Assembly (NCBI GenBank): GCA_900316115.1
Contig: ONBN01000006.1
Location: forward strand, 1 to 64,000
Origin: an uncultured Eubacteriales bacterium
GTDB taxonomy: Bacteria > Bacillota > Clostridia > Lachnospirales > Lachnospiraceae
DNA: 64,000 nucleotides
Reading direction: 5' to 3'
Shown here: positions 42,024 through 50,830 of the stretch, one piece after another
How positions within the stretch are numbered: position 1 is the first letter of the stretch
Layout of the letters: every line of letters begins with the position of its first letter
Position numbers and translations under genes: made by a program
The notes under the pieces: model-generated
Seen by the model: only the letters and a program-made list of their open reading frames with translations
Databases searched by the model: none
Told to the model about the DNA's origin: nothing

Positions 42024-42941
42024 ATGGAATATCTGAAGATAAACGGGGAGTTTCCAAGGCTTGCGCCCTGTGGTGTAACACTGGGGAAATTCGACGGGAT
42101 CCACAGAGGCCATATGCGTCTGGTGGAAAAGGTACTGGAATACAAGAAGATGACAGGCTCCCAGGCAGTGCTTTTTGCCATTGATGTAAACGAAAAGATG
42201 ATCCTTTCCCGTAAGGAAAGGGCAGATTTCCTTGAAAAGGCAGGCATTGATGTACTGGTGGAGTGTCCTCTGACTGACAGCTTCAAACATCAGAAAGCAG
42301 AGAATTTTATAAAAGAAGTGCTGCTTGGTGATCTTCATGCCGGGTTTGTTGCAGTAGGAGAAGATTACCGGTTTGGGTACGGCAGGAAAGGGAATCCCCA
42401 GCTTTTAAAAAGCTTTGGTGAGAAATATGGCTTTCATGCAGAGATCATCCCAAAAGAGATGGATGGAAGACGCAAGGTAAGCAGCACATTTATACGTGAA
42501 GAACTGAAAAAAGGAAAAATGGAAAAAGTAGAGGATCTGCTTGGCAGACCCTATTTTCTTGATGGTGTGATCCTGCATGGGAGAGGCCTTGGTCATATAA
42601 AGCTTCTGCCTACAACAAACATGATCCCTGATCCGGATAAGCTGATGCCTCCAAACGGGGTATATGTAACAGTTTCTCATTTTGGGGATCAGCTATACGG
42701 TGGGATTACAAATATCGGATGCAAGCCTACAGTAGGAGGAGAAGCTTTTATCGGAGCTGAAACCTATCTGTTTGACTGCAGCCAGGATCTTTATGGAAAG
42801 CCCTGTAAAGTTGAGTTTTTACACTATCTCAGGCCTGAACATAAGTATCCGTCCCTGGAGGCTTTGAAGACCCAGCTTTTGAAAGATGCACAGTCGGGAA
42901 AAGATTTCATGGACAAAAACCGAAATATCATATATAGTTAA
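42024..42941 (+). CDS. ribF: Bifunctional riboflavin kinase / FAD synthetase
   Basis: A 305-residue RibF. The N-terminal FAD synthetase (nucleotidyltransferase fold) has VTLGKFDGIHRGHMRLVEKV (about 18-37) and VSSTFIREELKKG (about 153). The C-terminal riboflavin kinase has GRPYFLDGVILHGRGLGHIKLLPTTN and PPNGVYVT. It makes FMN and then FAD from riboflavin. It follows truB, as often in Firmicutes, with AAGGAG before the start. Confidence 0.94.
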   Translation: MEYLKINGEFPRLAPCGVTLGKFDGIHRGHMRLVEKVLEYKKMTGSQAVLFAIDVNEKMILSRKERADFLEKAGIDVLVECPLTDSFKHQKAENFIKEVLLGDLHAGFVAVGEDYRFGYGRKGNPQLLKSFGEKYGFHAEIIPKEMDGRRKVSSTFIREELKKGKMEKVEDLLGRPYFLDGVILHGRGLGHIKLLPTTNMIPDPDKLMPPNGVYVTVSHFGDQLYGGITNIGCKPTVGGEAFIGAETYLFDCSQDLYGKPCKVEFLHYLRPEHKYPSLEALKTQLLKDAQSGKDFMDKNRNIIYS

Positions 42942-43003
42942 TAATGTAGCTACTGTAAAGAAAAAGTAAAAAATGTGTAAAATACAAGGGAGATAATTGA
43001 GCA

Positions 43004-44668
43004 ATGGCAGAGATTATTCTTGGACTTATGGGAGGGCTTGGTCTCTTCTTATATGGTATGAGGTTGATGAGCGACAGCCTTGAGCAGGCGGCCGGAGCCA
43101 GGATGAGGGCGATTCTTGAGTTCTTTACTAAGACCCCGGTACGTGGGATTCTTGTAGGTACTCTGTTTACAGCTGTCATCCAGTCATCCAGTGCCTGTAC
43201 AGTTATGGTGGTCAGCTTTGTAAATTCAGGGCTGATGGATCTATATCAGGCTGCAGGCGTGATCATGGGTGCCAATATCGGTACTACGGTTACATCACAG
43301 CTGATCTCCTTTAACCTTTCCGCACTGGCACCTGCCATCGTTATGGCTGGTATCATACTGGTTATGGTTTCCAAGAAAGTAAAGGTCCAGAGAGTGGGCG
43401 AAGTACTTCTTGGATTTGGTATCCTGTTTATGGGACTGAATACAATGTCCAGTTCCATGGCAGTTCTGAGGGAATCACCCCAGGTAGTTGAGATCATGGG
43501 ATCTCTTAGCAGTCATTTTGCTGCACTGATCGTAGGTCTTGTGGTTACAGCAGTCCTTCAGAGTTCCTCTGCTACTGTTGGTATTGTACTTCTTCTGGCT
43601 AATCAGGGACTTCTGGATATGAGGATCTGTTTCTTCATTATCCTTGGATGTAATATCGGAGCCTGTGTATCTGCGCTTCTGGCAGGCCTGAACGGTAAGC
43701 GGGATGCAAAGAGGGCAGCAATGATCCATCTGCTGTTCAATATCCTGGGTACGATCATCATGTATATCGCCCTGACTGTAGCACTTGAGCCTATCACACA
43801 CTTTATTGAGTTTATTTCCGGAGGCAATCCAGGCCGTGAGGTGGCAAATGCCCATACATTGATCAAGATTGTAGAGGTATTGATCCTTGCACCGTTCATC
43901 AAGCAGATCGTAAAGATGACAGGCTGGATCGTGAGAGGCAAAGAGGAGAAGGAAGAAGAAGGCTTCCATCTTCAGTATATTGGGGAGAAGTCAGTATATT
44001 CTCCTACAACTGCTGTGTTTGATGCCATCCGTGAGATGGAGAGAATGGGGCATATGGCGATTTCCAATCTGGAGCGTGCCATGAATGCGCTTGTTACTTT
44101 GGATGAGCAGGAGATCGCACAGGTATATCAGGTAGAGAAGCAGATCGATTACCTGAACCATGAGATCACCAGTTATCTTGTTAAGGTAAATGGCACCACT
44201 CTTCCTGCAGACGATGCAAAGAGCATCGGCGGTCTGTTCCATGTGGTGAATGATATTGAACGTATCGGAGATCATGCGGAGAATATCGCAGATGCAGCAG
44301 AGTCCAGGCTGAAACAGAATATCAGTTTCAGTGATTCCGCAAAGCGTGAGCTGTCCAGTATGCTGGACATGGTGATCAAGATCACCACATATGCACTGGA
44401 TATGTTCTCAAGCAATAATCAGGAGCATATGCAGGAGATCCTGGATCTGGAGGATCATGTGGATGAGACAGAGAGGGAACTGCAGGAGTCACACATCCAG
44501 CGTCTTACAAGAGGTGAGTGTACAGCAAGTGCAGGTATGATGTTCTCTGATATCATTTCAGGTTTGGAGAGAGTTTCAGACCATGCCACAAACATTGCAT
44601 TTTCCCTTCTGGATGATGATCCTATTGAGCATCAGAAAGAGGAACGTGCAAAGGCAGTTGGAAGATAA
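43004..44668 (+). CDS. Na+/phosphate symporter family protein (NptA-like) with PhoU-like tail
   Basis: A 554-residue membrane protein. Two inverted repeats carry the QSSS signatures: VIQSSSACTVMVVSFVNSGL (about 65) and VLQSSSATVGIVLLLANQGL (about 184), with the paired GANIGTTVTSQL and GCNIGACVSALL motifs. About eight membrane segments run to residue 310. The C-terminal ~230 residues are a cytosolic helical PhoU-like domain (EMERMGHMAISNLERAM, then DIERIGDHAENIADAAES). It probably takes up phosphate with sodium. It stands alone between ribF and rpsO. Confidence 0.9.
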   Translation: MAEIILGLMGGLGLFLYGMRLMSDSLEQAAGARMRAILEFFTKTPVRGILVGTLFTAVIQSSSACTVMVVSFVNSGLMDLYQAAGVIMGANIGTTVTSQLISFNLSALAPAIVMAGIILVMVSKKVKVQRVGEVLLGFGILFMGLNTMSSSMAVLRESPQVVEIMGSLSSHFAALIVGLVVTAVLQSSSATVGIVLLLANQGLLDMRICFFIILGCNIGACVSALLAGLNGKRDAKRAAMIHLLFNILGTIIMYIALTVALEPITHFIEFISGGNPGREVANAHTLIKIVEVLILAPFIKQIVKMTGWIVRGKEEKEEEGFHLQYIGEKSVYSPTTAVFDAIREMERMGHMAISNLERAMNALVTLDEQEIAQVYQVEKQIDYLNHEITSYLVKVNGTTLPADDAKSIGGLFHVVNDIERIGDHAENIADAAESRLKQNISFSDSAKRELSSMLDMVIKITTYALDMFSSNNQEHMQEILDLEDHVDETERELQESHIQRLTRGECTASAGMMFSDIISGLERVSDHATNIAFSLLDDDPIEHQKEERAKAVGR

Positions 44669-44743
44669 AGCATAAAATGAAATATGATATGTGACCGGCA
44701 GCAATAAAACCGGAAAACATCTGAAAAGTTGTATGGAAAAAGG

Positions 44744-44772
44744 TTTACAGGAAAAGACGGATATGATATACT
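44744..44772 (+). promoter_or_regulatory. Promoter of rpsO
   Basis: TTTACA, 17 bases, TATACT. It leaves a leader of about 130 bases before rpsO. Confidence 0.7.
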
Positions 44773-44779
44773 GTCTTTT

Positions 44780-44885
44780 GTGTGGGTACAGCCCATGTTC
44801 AGAGGTTGGAAACTCCGACCGTCTCTTAATATGCGGCGTTTACCTGCAGGCTTACGGTAAGGATTTGCCGGAGCACCTATAATAA
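44780..44885 (+). ncRNA. Structured 5' leader of rpsO, candidate S15 autoregulatory element
   Basis: The long leader holds TGGG-tacag-CCCA, then AGAGGTTGG-aaact-CCGACCgTCTCT (a stem of 9 or more pairs), then a CCTGCAGG palindrome and TACC/GGTA pairing. S15 represses its own mRNA through structured leaders in several bacteria with unrelated structures; that role here is inferred from position and folding. Confidence 0.5.
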
Positions 44886-44907
44886 TATTTTAAGGAGGAA
44901 ATCAAAG

Positions 44908-45174
44908 ATGATTTCAAAAGAAAAGAAAGCAGCGATCATGAAAGAGTATGCAAGAAGCGAAGGTGATACAGGTTCACCGGAGGTTCAGGTAGCTATCCTT
45001 ACAGCAAGGATCCAGGAGCTTACCGAGCATCTTCAGAGCAACCACAAAGACCATCATTCAAGAAGAGGTCTTCTGAAAATGGTTGGACAGAGACGTGGTC
45101 TGTTAGCTTACTTAAAGAAAACAGATATCGAAAGATACCGTGCACTGATTGAAAAATTAGGTTTAAGAAAGTAA
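44908..45174 (+). CDS. rpsO: 30S ribosomal protein S15
   Basis: An 88-residue S15 with all family blocks: [54 protein letters not shown] and IEKLGLRK at the C-terminus. It binds the central domain of 16S rRNA early in assembly. The ribosome-binding site AAGGAGG is near-perfect. It has its own promoter, structured leader and terminator, and is followed by pnp in the order conserved across bacteria. Confidence 0.97.
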   Translation: MISKEKKAAIMKEYARSEGDTGSPEVQVAILTARIQELTEHLQSNHKDHHSRRGLLKMVGQRRGLLAYLKKTDIERYRALIEKLGLRK

Positions 45175-45187
45175 TTAGTATGCGGAA

Positions 45188-45215
45188 GGGACGGATTTCC
45201 ATCCGTCCCTGTTTT
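45188..45215 (+). terminator. Terminator of rpsO
   Basis: GGGACGGAT-TTCC-ATCCGTCCC, a perfect 9-bp stem, followed by TGTTTTAT. Confidence 0.85.
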
Positions 45216-45246
45216 ATGTTACGGCAGCAGAAGTTATTCCGAGACT

Positions 45247-45350
45247 ACTGAAAAGCCCAGTTATTTCCAGAATTTTATGGTAAAAGTCAGGACGTTCACC
45301 AAGGCCGTATCCTGGGGCTTTAGATATTTACAATAACTGGTTTTTTCAGT
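45247..45350 (+). ncRNA. Long-stem structured RNA in the leader of pnp
   Basis: ACTGAAAAGCCCAGTTATT (45247-45265) pairs with the segment at 45332-45350 (AATAACTGG, six T, CAGT) over 19 positions with one mismatch and one G-T. The 66-base interior folds further: GTAAA/TTTAC (45280-45284 with 45327-45331) and CAGGA/TCCTG (45288-45292 with 45310-45314). The descending CCAG stem runs into six T, as in a terminator. It lies between the rpsO terminator and pnp, 64 bases before the pnp start. I match it to no known class. Confidence 0.55.
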
Positions 45351-45413
45351 TGTTTCGGGCTTCTGTGTCAGATCAAAGAAAAGAAAATAAGAAAATTGAA
45401 AAGGAGAAGAAAG

Positions 45414-47513
45414 ATGTACAAAAGTTATTCCATGGAATTAGCTGGAAGAACGCTTACCGTAGACATCGGGCGTGTTGCAAAGCAGGCAAATGGTGCAGCT
45501 CTGATGCATTATGGTGATACGACTGTACTGGCAACAGCTACAGCATCAAAAGAGCCAAGAGAGGGGATTGATTTTTTCCCTTTAAGTGTAGAATATGAGG
45601 AGAAGATGTACGCTGTAGGAAAGATCCCAGGCGGCTTCAACAAGAGAGAGGGAAAGGCCAGCGAGCATGCTATCCTTACTTCCCGTGTAATCGACCGTCC
45701 TATGCGTCCTCTGTTCCCAAAGGACTACAGAAATGATGTTACACTGGTAGACATGGTTATGTCTGTAGATCCACAGTGCAATCCTGAGATCCCTGCAATG
45801 CTGGGTTCCTCCATTGCTACCTGTATTTCCGATATTCCGTTTGACGGCCCATGTGCAACCACACAGGTTGGTCTGAACGATGGAGAGTTTATTATCAACC
45901 CCACTCTTGCTCAGAAGGATGTATCTGATCTTCAGCTGACAGTTGCTTCCACAAGAGACAAGGTGATCATGATCGAGGCAGGAGCAAATGAGGTTCCTGA
46001 AGCACAGATGATCGAGGCTATTTACAAGGCTCACGAAGTAAACCAGGAGATCATCAAATTTATCGACAAGATCGTAGCTGAGTGCGGTAAAGAAAAACAT
46101 ACTTATCAGTCCTGTGCTGTTCCGGAAGAGCTTTTCGCAGCCATCAAGGAGATCGTTCCTCCAGAAGAAATGGAAGTAGCAGTATTTTCTGATGACAAGC
46201 AGACAAGAGAGAACAATGTGGCACAGATCACTGAGAAGCTGAAAGAGGCTTTTGCAGATAAAGAAGAATGGCTGGCTGTACTTGGTGAGGCTGTATATCA
46301 GTATCAGAAGAAGACAGTACGTAAGATGATCCTGAAAGATCACAAACGTCCGGATGGCCGTGCCATCAAGCAGATCCGTCCGCTGGCAGCAGAAGTAGAT
46401 ATTATCCCAAGAGTTCATGGTTCTGCCATGTTCACAAGAGGACAGACACAGATCTGTACAGTTACTACCCTTGCACCGCTTGCAGAGGCACAGAGACTGG
46501 ACGGACTGGATGAATTTGAAACATCCAAGAGATATATGCATCACTATAATTTCCCATCCTACTCTGTAGGAGAGACAAAGCCATCCAGAGGACCGGGACG
46601 TCGTGAGATCGGTCATGGAGCACTGGCAGAGAGAGCACTTGTACCTGTACTTCCAAGTGAGGAAGAGTTCCCATATGCGATCCGTACAGTATCTGAGACA
46701 TTTGAATCCAATGGTTCTACTTCTCAGGCAAGTATCTGTGCATCTACCATGTCTCTGGAAGCAGCCGGAGTACCGATCAAGAAACCGGTTGCAGGTATTT
46801 CCTGTGGTCTTGTTACCGGAGATACAGATGATGATTATATCGTACTTACAGATATCCAGGGTCTTGAGGACTTCTTTGGCGATATGGACTTTAAGGTAGC
46901 AGGTACTCATGACGGTATCACAGCAATCCAGATGGATATTAAGATCCATGGTCTTACAAGACAGATCGTAGAAGAGGCAATTGCACGTACTAAAGAGGCA
47001 AGAGAGTACATCCTTACAGAAGTCATCGAGAAATGTATTCCAGGACCGCATCCAACAGTTGGTACTTATGCACCGAAGATCATCCAGATCCAGATCGATC
47101 CTCAGAAGATCGGTGATGTGGTTGGTCAGCGTGGAAAGACTATCAATACCATTATTGAGCGTACAGGCGTTAAGATCGATATCACAGACGAAGGTGCAGT
47201 TTCCATTTGCGGTGTAGATGCAAAGAGCATGGAAGAAGCAAAGAAAATGGTTGAGATCATTGCTACAGATTTTGAGCAGGGTCAGATCTTTACCGGCCGT
47301 GTAGTAAGCATCAAAGAATTTGGCGCATTTGTTGAGTTTGCACCAGGCAAAGAGGGTATGGTCCATATTTCCAAGATCTGCAAAGAGCGTATCAACCGTG
47401 TAGAGGATGTACTTACACTTGGAGATAAGGTAACAGTGATCTGCCTTGGAAAAGACAAGATGGGAAGAATGAGCTTCAGCATCAAGGATGTTCCGGCAGA
47501 AGCAAGAAAATAA
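45414..47513 (+). CDS. pnp: Polyribonucleotide nucleotidyltransferase (PNPase)
   Basis: A 699-residue PNPase. It has two RNase PH-like domains (first about 5-220 with DFFPLSVEYEEKMYAVGKIPGGF; second about 305-545 with SDxRP-type strands and FETSKRYMHHYNFPSYSVGE), a KH domain (KIGDVVGQRGKTINTIIERTG, about 560) and an S1 domain (GQIFTGRVVSIKEFGAFVEF, about 622). It degrades RNA 3' to 5' using phosphate. The ATG at 45414 follows AAAAGGAG by seven bases; an in-frame TTG at 45396 lies upstream of that ribosome-binding site and is rejected. The structured leader before it may relate to autoregulation, as pnp autoregulates in other bacteria. Confidence 0.97.
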   Translation: MYKSYSMELAGRTLTVDIGRVAKQANGAALMHYGDTTVLATATASKEPREGIDFFPLSVEYEEKMYAVGKIPGGFNKREGKASEHAILTSRVIDRPMRPLFPKDYRNDVTLVDMVMSVDPQCNPEIPAMLGSSIATCISDIPFDGPCATTQVGLNDGEFIINPTLAQKDVSDLQLTVASTRDKVIMIEAGANEVPEAQMIEAIYKAHEVNQEIIKFIDKIVAECGKEKHTYQSCAVPEELFAAIKEIVPPEEMEVAVFSDDKQTRENNVAQITEKLKEAFADKEEWLAVLGEAVYQYQKKTVRKMILKDHKRPDGRAIKQIRPLAAEVDIIPRVHGSAMFTRGQTQICTVTTLAPLAEAQRLDGLDEFETSKRYMHHYNFPSYSVGETKPSRGPGRREIGHGALAERALVPVLPSEEEFPYAIRTVSETFESNGSTSQASICASTMSLEAAGVPIKKPVAGISCGLVTGDTDDDYIVLTDIQGLEDFFGDMDFKVAGTHDGITAIQMDIKIHGLTRQIVEEAIARTKEAREYILTEVIEKCIPGPHPTVGTYAPKIIQIQIDPQKIGDVVGQRGKTINTIIERTGVKIDITDEGAVSICGVDAKSMEEAKKMVEIIATDFEQGQIFTGRVVSIKEFGAFVEFAPGKEGMVHISKICKERINRVEDVLTLGDKVTVICLGKDKMGRMSFSIKDVPAEARK

Positions 47514-47541
47514 ACAGGGTTTTGTTATTAAAGTAAGAGAA

Positions 47542-47577
47542 AAGGGCTGCTGCAGGATTTATGCGGCGGCTCTTTTT
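47542..47577 (+). terminator. Terminator of pnp
   Basis: AAGGGCTGCTGC and GCGGCGGCTCTT pair over 12 positions (three G-T) around a 9-base loop, ending in five T. Confidence 0.8.
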
Positions 47578-47593
47578 ACAGGAGAAAGAAATT

Positions 47594-48109
47594 ATGAGAA
47601 GAATCGGAAAATTCCATAAAGTAAGTTTTGAAAGATTTGCCGGTGACTGGAAGGATTCCTTTCCGGAAATGAAAGAAGAGGAAGTAAAGGCTGTATATGA
47701 GAGTCTTTCTCTTCCCAGAAGAGCTACTGCTGGCAGTGCTGGATACGATTTCTTTGCACCGGTAAGCTATACCATAAAGCCTGGTGAGACTGTGAAGATC
47801 CCTACAGGGATCCGTGTGGAAATGGAGCAGGACTGGGTATTGAAATGCTATCCAAGAAGCGGCCTTGGATTTAAATACAGGCTGCAGCTGAATAATACAG
47901 TAGGGATCATTGACAGCGATTACTTTTATTCCGATAATGAAGGACATATTTTTGCAAAGCTTACCAATGATTCAAAAGAAGGGAAAACAGTGGAGATCCC
48001 GGCAGGCACAGGCTTTATGCAGGGAATCTTTGTGGAATATGGCATCACAGTAGATGATGATGTAACAGATGTGCGAAACGGTGGATTTGGAAGTACCACC
48101 GGAAAATAA
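47594..48109 (+). CDS. dut: dUTP diphosphatase-like protein
   Basis: A 171-residue trimeric-type dUTPase. The conserved blocks are visible in order: ATAGSAGYDFFAP (motif 1), PRSGLGFKYRL (motif 2), GIIDSDYFYSDNEGHIFAKL (motif 3), a GFMQGIFVEY block (motif 4) and the C-terminal glycine-rich GGFGSTTGK (motif 5). It hydrolyses dUTP to dUMP and keeps uracil out of DNA. The N-terminus is about 35 residues longer than the minimal enzyme. The ATG at 47594 with AGGAG upstream is chosen; an in-frame start at 47561 lies in the pnp terminator. Confidence 0.9.
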   Translation: MRRIGKFHKVSFERFAGDWKDSFPEMKEEEVKAVYESLSLPRRATAGSAGYDFFAPVSYTIKPGETVKIPTGIRVEMEQDWVLKCYPRSGLGFKYRLQLNNTVGIIDSDYFYSDNEGHIFAKLTNDSKEGKTVEIPAGTGFMQGIFVEYGITVDDDVTDVRNGGFGSTTGK

Positions 48110-48117
48110 AAAAGAGG

Positions 48118-48155
48118 CCGGAGCCCCTGGAAGGATTATTCCAGGGGTGCTCCGG
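48118..48155 (-). terminator. Terminator overlapping the end of the DUF1292 gene
   Basis: CCGGAGC(C)CCTGGAA pairs with TTCCAGGGG(T)GCTCCGG around GGATTA. On the minus strand it is followed by CCTCTTTTTT. The stem contains the last eight codons and the stop of the DUF1292 gene. It may also stop dut from the other side, though the T-tract there is poor. Confidence 0.8.
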
Positions 48156-48522
48156 CTTCTTCTGCGTCCCGTGCATTCTGAAGAACAACGTCAAAAGCAA
48201 CAGCTGCTTTGTTGTATTCTTCATCATCTTCAATATTTGCCAGCATTGGATCGCCGGACTCTGTACGGGTGAAGGAGTAAAGATATACCTCACCGTCTGT
48301 ATTCTGGCCATTCTCATCCAGTGGAAGAAGTGCAATATATTCTTTTGCATCTACCGGGAAAATGGTCAGGATGGCGCATTCTACTTCTGTATCATCCTCC
48401 ATGGTAAGAGTGATGGTACGGTGGGAAGAGATGTCGTTGCCGCCGCATCCGCCCTTGCAGGAAGCACAGTCGCTTGGACTGCAGGAAGCGTTGCCGCCGC
48501 ATCCGAATTCTGTATCGCTCAT
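48136..48522 (-). CDS. DUF1292-family protein with Cys-rich N-terminus
   Basis: A 128-residue acidic protein. The C-terminal ~90 residues are DUF1292: ITLTMEDDTEVECAILTIFPVDAKEYIALLP, then GEVYLYSFTR, then DPMLANIEDDEEYNKAAVAFD. The function of this family, common in Firmicutes, is unknown. The first 28 residues are Gly/Ser/Cys-rich with five cysteines (8, 14, 19, 22, 26) in a CxxCKGGCGG-like arrangement that could bind metal. The start at 48522 has GAGG eight bases upstream; an in-frame start at 48579 lacks a good site. Convergent with dut. Confidence 0.85.
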   Translation of the reverse strand: MSDTEFGCGGNASCSPSDCASCKGGCGGNDISSHRTITLTMEDDTEVECAILTIFPVDAKEYIALLPLDENGQNTDGEVYLYSFTRTESGDPMLANIEDDEEYNKAAVAFDVVLQNARDAEEAGAPLE

Positions 48523-48642
48523 AAAATGATCCTCGCTTTTCTTTAATATGATACCAGCGGACCGCATTGTGTCTGGCACATTTGCAATCCTGGTATCATT
48601 ATACTAACAGATACACAGCCAGATTGCAATGACTGGCATCAT

Positions 48643-49830
48643 TTATTTGCTTACTGCTCTTGTGGAAGAACGGGAGTAAAGCATTTTCAGCATAATGGGT
48701 GTGATCACGGAGGATACCAGGATCAGCAGGATCACGGCTGTAAAATACTTGGATTCGATCATACCAACCTGAAGTCCCTTCTGGGCAACGATCAGTGCAA
48801 CCTCTCCACGGGTCATCATACCAACGCCGATCTTAATAGGATCCCCACCGGAAAAACCAACCAGCTTGGACATCAGTCCGCAGCCAATGATCTTTGTAAC
48901 AAGCCCTACCACTACAAACAGTATGCAGAAAAGAAGAAGTGCAGGGGTAAGCTGGTCAATATTTGTTTTCAGTCCGATGCTGGCAAAGAAAACAGGGGCA
49001 AATACCATGTAAGAGCTTACATCTGCTTTGCGGGCAATGTATTCTGCATCATCAATGCTGCACAGGATGATACCTGCCACATAAGCTCCTGTGATATCTG
49101 CAATTCCGAAATACTTTTCTGCTATGTAAGCCATTGCAAAGGCAAGCACAAAACCGAAGATCGGAAGCCTCCGGGTATGGGGATAACGCTTGTCAAGCCA
49201 CTGGAAGAACTTGCAGATCAGAACTCCAAGGATAAAGAAGATCAGGAAAAACAATACTGTGGAAATGATCACCTTGGATGGCTTGGAATCAGGATCTTTC
49301 ATACCGATGACAAAAGTAAGCACAATGATACCGATGACGTCATCAATGATGGCAGCACTCATAATGGTAGTTCCTGTTTCTGTTTTAAGATAGCCCAGCT
49401 CCTTTAAAGTGGCAACTGTAATACTTACAGAAGTAGCAGTAAGGATCACACCTGTAAAGATGGCGGAGTAAAATCCGGAAGAACCACCAGGTGCAAAGCC
49501 ATAATAGCAGCTGTAAAGAAGATATCCGCCAAGAAGCGGAATGAATACTCCTGAACAGGCAATGAGAAAGGCCTTCCAGCCTGTACGCATCAGATCCTTC
49601 AGACTGGTCTGAAGACCTGCAAAAAACATAAGCAGCACAACGCCGATCTCAGCAAGTCCGCTGATCAACTCTGTCTGCTGTACAAGACCAAGCACGCAAG
49701 GTCCGATGAGAAGTCCCGCAATGATCTCACCTACAACCTGGGGCGCTTTCAGCTTTCCTGCAAGAAGACCGCACAGCTTGGCGGAGATCAGGATAATGGC
49801 CAGGTCTTTGAAAATCTCATAAGTTTCCAT
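48643..49830 (-). CDS. Cation:proton antiporter, CPA2 family
   Basis: A 395-residue polytopic membrane protein with about 12 membrane segments. KAPQVVGEIIAGLLIGPCVLGL (about 28), ATSVSITVATLKELG, the paired acidic motif AAIIDDVIGIIVL (about 158-170) and MMTRGEVALIVAQKGL (about 340) are typical of Kef/NapA-type Na+(K+)/H+ antiporters. There is no TrkA regulatory domain. It exchanges cations for protons across the membrane; the ion cannot be told. GAGGGGG precedes the ATG. It is divergent from exoA. Confidence 0.9.
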   Translation of the reverse strand: METYEIFKDLAIILISAKLCGLLAGKLKAPQVVGEIIAGLLIGPCVLGLVQQTELISGLAEIGVVLLMFFAGLQTSLKDLMRTGWKAFLIACSGVFIPLLGGYLLYSCYYGFAPGGSSGFYSAIFTGVILTATSVSITVATLKELGYLKTETGTTIMSAAIIDDVIGIIVLTFVIGMKDPDSKPSKVIISTVLFFLIFFILGVLICKFFQWLDKRYPHTRRLPIFGFVLAFAMAYIAEKYFGIADITGAYVAGIILCSIDDAEYIARKADVSSYMVFAPVFFASIGLKTNIDQLTPALLLFCILFVVVGLVTKIIGCGLMSKLVGFSGGDPIKIGVGMMTRGEVALIVAQKGLQVGMIESKYFTAVILLILVSSVITPIMLKMLYSRSSTRAVSK

Positions 49831-49883
49831 TGATAATTCCCCCTCATAGAATAGGTATTTTTAGGTTCATTTGTACCGCAACA

Positions 49884-49912
49884 ATTATAGCATTCCCTTT
49901 TTAGGGAAGCAA
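49884..49912 (-). promoter_or_regulatory. Promoter of the CPA2 antiporter gene
   Basis: On the minus strand: TTGCTT, 17 bases, TATAAT, about 55 bases before the start codon. Confidence 0.65.
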
Positions 49913-50048
49913 GCAAGAAAACCTATTTTTTTATCTGCCGAACTGTGTTATACTCATAATAGTATGCTAAGGTGGAGAGGAGGCTGTCATGCAGCTCGCC
50001 AGGCATCAGAAGGGGCAGGAAGCCTGCCTCCAGGTAAAGGAGCAAAGA

Positions 50049-50804
50049 ATGAGACTTATTTCGTGGAATGTAAATGGGATCAGAGCCTGCCTGACCAAAG
50101 GATTTGAGGAAAGTTTCCAGAAGCTGGACGGAGATATTTTCTGTCTGCAGGAGACAAAATGTCAGGATGGACAGGTGAAAATAGAACTTCCAGGTTATCA
50201 CCAGTACTGGAATTATGCCAATCGCAAAGGCTATTCGGGCACAGCGATTTTTACAAAAAGAGAGCCGCTTTCTGTTTTTTATGGAATGGGCATAGAAGAA
50301 CATGATAAAGAGGGAAGGATGATCACCCTTGAATTTCCGGAAGCGTATGTGGTGACAGTATATACACCTAATTCCCAGAGTGAGCTTCGCAGATTGGAAT
50401 ACCGGCAGCAATGGGAAGCAGATTTTCTTGCCTATCTTCTGAAGCTTCAGGAGAAAAAGCCGGTGATCTGCTGTGGCGACATGAATGTGGCCCACAAAGA
50501 GATCGACCTTAAGAATCCTAAGAACAATCGTATGAATCCGGGATTTACAGATGAAGAGCGTGCCTGCTTTTCAAAATTGCTGGAGCATGGTTTTACAGAT
50601 ACTTTCCGCTATTTTTATCCGGATCAGGAAGGTATTTATTCCTGGTGGTCTTACAGATTTAAGGCCAGGGAGAAGAATGCAGGATGGAGGATTGACTATT
50701 TCCTTACATCTTCCTCATTACAAGAGAAACTAAAGGATGCAAAGATCCACACAGAGATCATGGGATCCGATCATTGTCCGGTTGAGCTGGAGGTGGATCT
50801 CTGA
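50049..50804 (+). CDS. exoA: Exodeoxyribonuclease III / AP endonuclease
   Basis: A 251-residue Mg-dependent DNase I-fold enzyme. ISWNVNGIRACL (metal Asn), IFCLQETKCQ (catalytic Glu), VTVYTPNSQ, CGDMNVAHKEIDL (Asp/Asn) and the C-terminal GSDHCPVELEVDL (Asp-His) are all present. It cuts DNA at abasic sites and trims 3' ends. The ATG at 50049 has AAAGGAG six bases upstream and gives the family N-terminus. An in-frame ATG at 49989 also has a strong GAGAGGAGG site; it would add 20 unconserved residues, so two initiation sites are possible. Confidence 0.94.
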   Translation: MRLISWNVNGIRACLTKGFEESFQKLDGDIFCLQETKCQDGQVKIELPGYHQYWNYANRKGYSGTAIFTKREPLSVFYGMGIEEHDKEGRMITLEFPEAYVVTVYTPNSQSELRRLEYRQQWEADFLAYLLKLQEKKPVICCGDMNVAHKEIDLKNPKNNRMNPGFTDEERACFSKLLEHGFTDTFRYFYPDQEGIYSWWSYRFKAREKNAGWRIDYFLTSSSLQEKLKDAKIHTEIMGSDHCPVELEVDL

Positions 50805-50830
50805 TATTAAAAACAGTAGGAGGGCGGTAT

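Noticed and set aside
45582..47366. Minus-strand open frame of 594 codons opposite pnp
   Set aside because: Same reason as for infB: the PNPase frame is certain and the antisense product is Cys/Leu-rich nonsense.
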